Assembly (NCBI GenBank): GCA_028279245.1
Contig: JANQOE010000112.1
Location: 1-64,000 of the forward strand
From: Alphaproteobacteria bacterium
GTDB taxonomy: Bacteria > Pseudomonadota > Alphaproteobacteria > UBA6615
Length of the DNA: 64,000 nucleotides
Reading direction: 5' to 3'
The notes beneath the pieces are model-generated. The model ran no database searches and had not been told where the DNA came from. It worked only from the letters and a program-made list of their open reading frames with translations. Below, one piece after another: positions 62,385-64,000 of this stretch. The position numbers and the translations under genes are program-made. The number at the start of each line of letters is the position of its first letter. Position 1 is the stretch's first letter.

Positions 62385-62519
62385 CGTCATTGCGGTCTCT
62401 CGTGGACCCAAGGTGTCCACGAGGACAGGCGGCAATCCATCCCTGATCGTCAACGCAAGCGCAAACCGCGCCGTCGAGAGCTGGATCGCCACGGCGCGCT
62501 AGCGCACCTCGCGATGACG
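62385..62519. repeat. MITE/REP-like element with terminal inverted repeats
   Basis: CGTCATTGCG...GGCAATCCATCC ... GCTGGATCGCC...CTCGCGATGACG; internal hairpin CGTGGAC-ccaagGT-GTCCACG. Confidence 0.65.
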
Positions 62520-62714
62520 CCCTAAGAACACATCGCCAATGTCTGTGTCAGAACAGGGTCCCTTTGTATGGGGTCTTTCTTTGCTTTCTGTCTGGCTCCA
62601 TCAGCCGGCAAGACATAGAATTGATATCAGTCAAATCGCCAGCGACGCGCCCGGATCACACTTCCGCATCAGAAATGATCTGGGGAGGGCTCCTCGCGGG
62701 CATCACGAAACGAC

Positions 62715-63035
62715 ATGGCCACCAAATCCCTAAACCGGTTCTGGCGTCGGCTTAGCGATTCATTGATCACCCAAGTGCCGGACGACATCGCATTGTGCGA
62801 GTACGACTGCCGGAAACGGCAGTGCAAGACTGGCGAGTGGTCGACATGCGAACGCCGGCTGAAGCTGCTGCAAAAAAGCCTCGGAGGACACCAGCAACCA
62901 AAGTACCTAGCCGAGCGTTACCCCGGCGCGATCATCAACCGCTGCGGCCTGTTACATCCGCCCTGGCGGCGCAAATCTGTCCTCGGCCAGCTTCACCCCC
63001 GCGTCGGTCAGCCGCTTGCGCAGGCTTTCGTCTAG
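62715..63035 (+). CDS. Small Cys-containing hypothetical protein (3' part uncertain)
   Basis: MATKSLNRFWRRLSDSLITQVPDDIALCEYDCRKRQCKTGEWSTCERRLKLLQKS looks coding, but the end overlaps the antisense PhyH gene. Confidence 0.35.
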   Translation: MATKSLNRFWRRLSDSLITQVPDDIALCEYDCRKRQCKTGEWSTCERRLKLLQKSLGGHQQPKYLAERYPGAIINRCGLLHPPWRRKSVLGQLHPRVGQPLAQAFV

Positions 63036-63800
63036 CCGCCAGCGTGACCCGCCAGTCAACTCTAGCGCCCGGTCCATGTTCCGCGCGGCGAACGTAATGG
63101 TATGCGCATCGTCCCGGCCGATTGTGAAGAACACGGCGAGTCGCATCGGTCCCGGCCGGCTTTGCCGCAACAGCGAATAGATCGAATGCCCAGTCTGGCC
63201 GAACGGCGCGCAACCACGCCATACGGCTCGGCTGGCGAGCGAGGCCTCCCGGCCCGCGTGCTGCGTCCGCACATCGAAAATGGCGACGTCCCCCAGCCGC
63301 GTGGTCAGGTCGACCGTCTGCCGCGCCGCAGCATCCAGGTGCGACCCGGGGCGCACCGACAAGCCCGATCCGTCCGAACCATGGTCCTGTAAGTAGATCC
63401 CCAACTTGTAAACCCGCGGTGCATGCAACGGCGCATCCCCAAAGTAGCCGCCACCGGCCCGCCCGCCCGTGTCGTCGTGCCAGCCGGACGTCGTGTTGAG
63501 ATGAACATCACAATGGCTGGTGAACACCGGCACCCCATCGGCGACCGCTCGCCGGCAGATCGCGACAATGCTCGGATGGTGGAACAACGGGGCCAGCGTC
63601 GGGATCTCCACAGCTGCATTCGGCTGTGACTTGCCACCGAACCGCCGGATGCCGTTCCGGCGAAAGTGGCTCAGAAGTGTGGACCGCAACGCCCTAAGCC
63701 GCTCGGGCTCGAGCGCATGGCGAACAACCGCAAACCCCTCGACATGCAGTTGTTCCCCAAGGCGGTCCTTGGCGGCCGCCAAATGAGAACCCTGTGTCAT
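62952..63800 (-). CDS. Phytanoyl-CoA dioxygenase-like Fe(II)/2OG oxygenase
   Basis: LHVEGFAVVRHALEPERLRALRSTL; TSGWHDDTGG (HxD); YKLGIYLQDHGSDGSGLSVRPGSH; distal QHAGREA. Confidence 0.8.
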   Translation of the reverse strand: MTQGSHLAAAKDRLGEQLHVEGFAVVRHALEPERLRALRSTLLSHFRRNGIRRFGGKSQPNAAVEIPTLAPLFHHPSIVAICRRAVADGVPVFTSHCDVHLNTTSGWHDDTGGRAGGGYFGDAPLHAPRVYKLGIYLQDHGSDGSGLSVRPGSHLDAAARQTVDLTTRLGDVAIFDVRTQHAGREASLASRAVWRGCAPFGQTGHSIYSLLRQSRPGPMRLAVFFTIGRDDAHTITFAARNMDRALELTGGSRWRLDESLRKRLTDAGVKLAEDRFAPPGRM

Positions 63801-64000
63801 CGGACACTTATGTCTAAGCGCACAAATCCACTTGGAACAGGACGCACTCGAATAGGAACAGCACTTTCGAGTTAGAGGCCCCTACCGTCCGACTCCTTTT
63901 CGGCCCACGCGCATCAGTTCGTGTCTATCGACTCTGTGGCCGCTGCGTACCATCGGGCCCCGTAGGCTCGGCCGAACGCCCTACGCCGCCAACTCCACCG

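Noticed and set aside
1-64000. CRISPR arrays and tRNA/rRNA genes
   Set aside because: No regularly spaced direct repeats, and no convincing T-loop/cloverleaf candidates; GTTCGAA-like matches fell inside coding genes.
63801-64000. Possible gene end at the right edge
   Set aside because: No reading frame long enough or recognisable enough to support a call.

Overview
High-GC window, probably alphaproteobacterial (inferred from gene content and repeat families), with no tRNA, rRNA or CRISPR array seen. From left to right: (i) a Sel1-repeat gene running off the left edge, absent from the ORF track because it has no stop in the window; (ii) a Wzx/Wzy-type exopolysaccharide locus (~1.8-24.4 kb) with outer-membrane export protein, BY-kinase/co-polymerase, WecG-type and GT4 glycosyltransferases, priming transferase, flippase, polymerase/ligase, nucleotide-sugar enzymes, a sulfotransferase and the cysD-cysNC PAPS genes, suggesting a sulfated polymer; (iii) an S8 protease and an ispE-dxs-ispDF MEP cluster; (iv) a catabolic-type cluster (Gfo/Idh, SDR, D-2-hydroxyacid dehydrogenase, HpcH aldolase, ABM monooxygenase), a DMT transporter, a small ACT-like protein, a TPR/S41-like protein and a HerA-like ATPase; (v) an acyl-CoA dehydrogenase, a PhyH dioxygenase, a sterol desaturase and a CUT2 sugar ABC transporter; (vi) the spoVR-yeaH-prkA operon; (vii) a fatty-acid oxidation cluster whose thiolase is split by an in-frame TAG; (viii) an accessory segment (58.2-62.5 kb) with vsr, a C5 methyltransferase, an Eco29kI-like GIY-YIG endonuclease, and a GSU2403-like nucleotidyltransferase sitting between two damaged copies of a deaminase gene; and (ix) a second PhyH-like dioxygenase. 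The observations I rate highest are a nested inverted-repeat leader next to the ACT-like gene, paired same-register palindromes before the nucleotidyltransferase, a stem-loop leader before cysD, the amber-interrupted thiolase, and the rearranged deaminase remnants.
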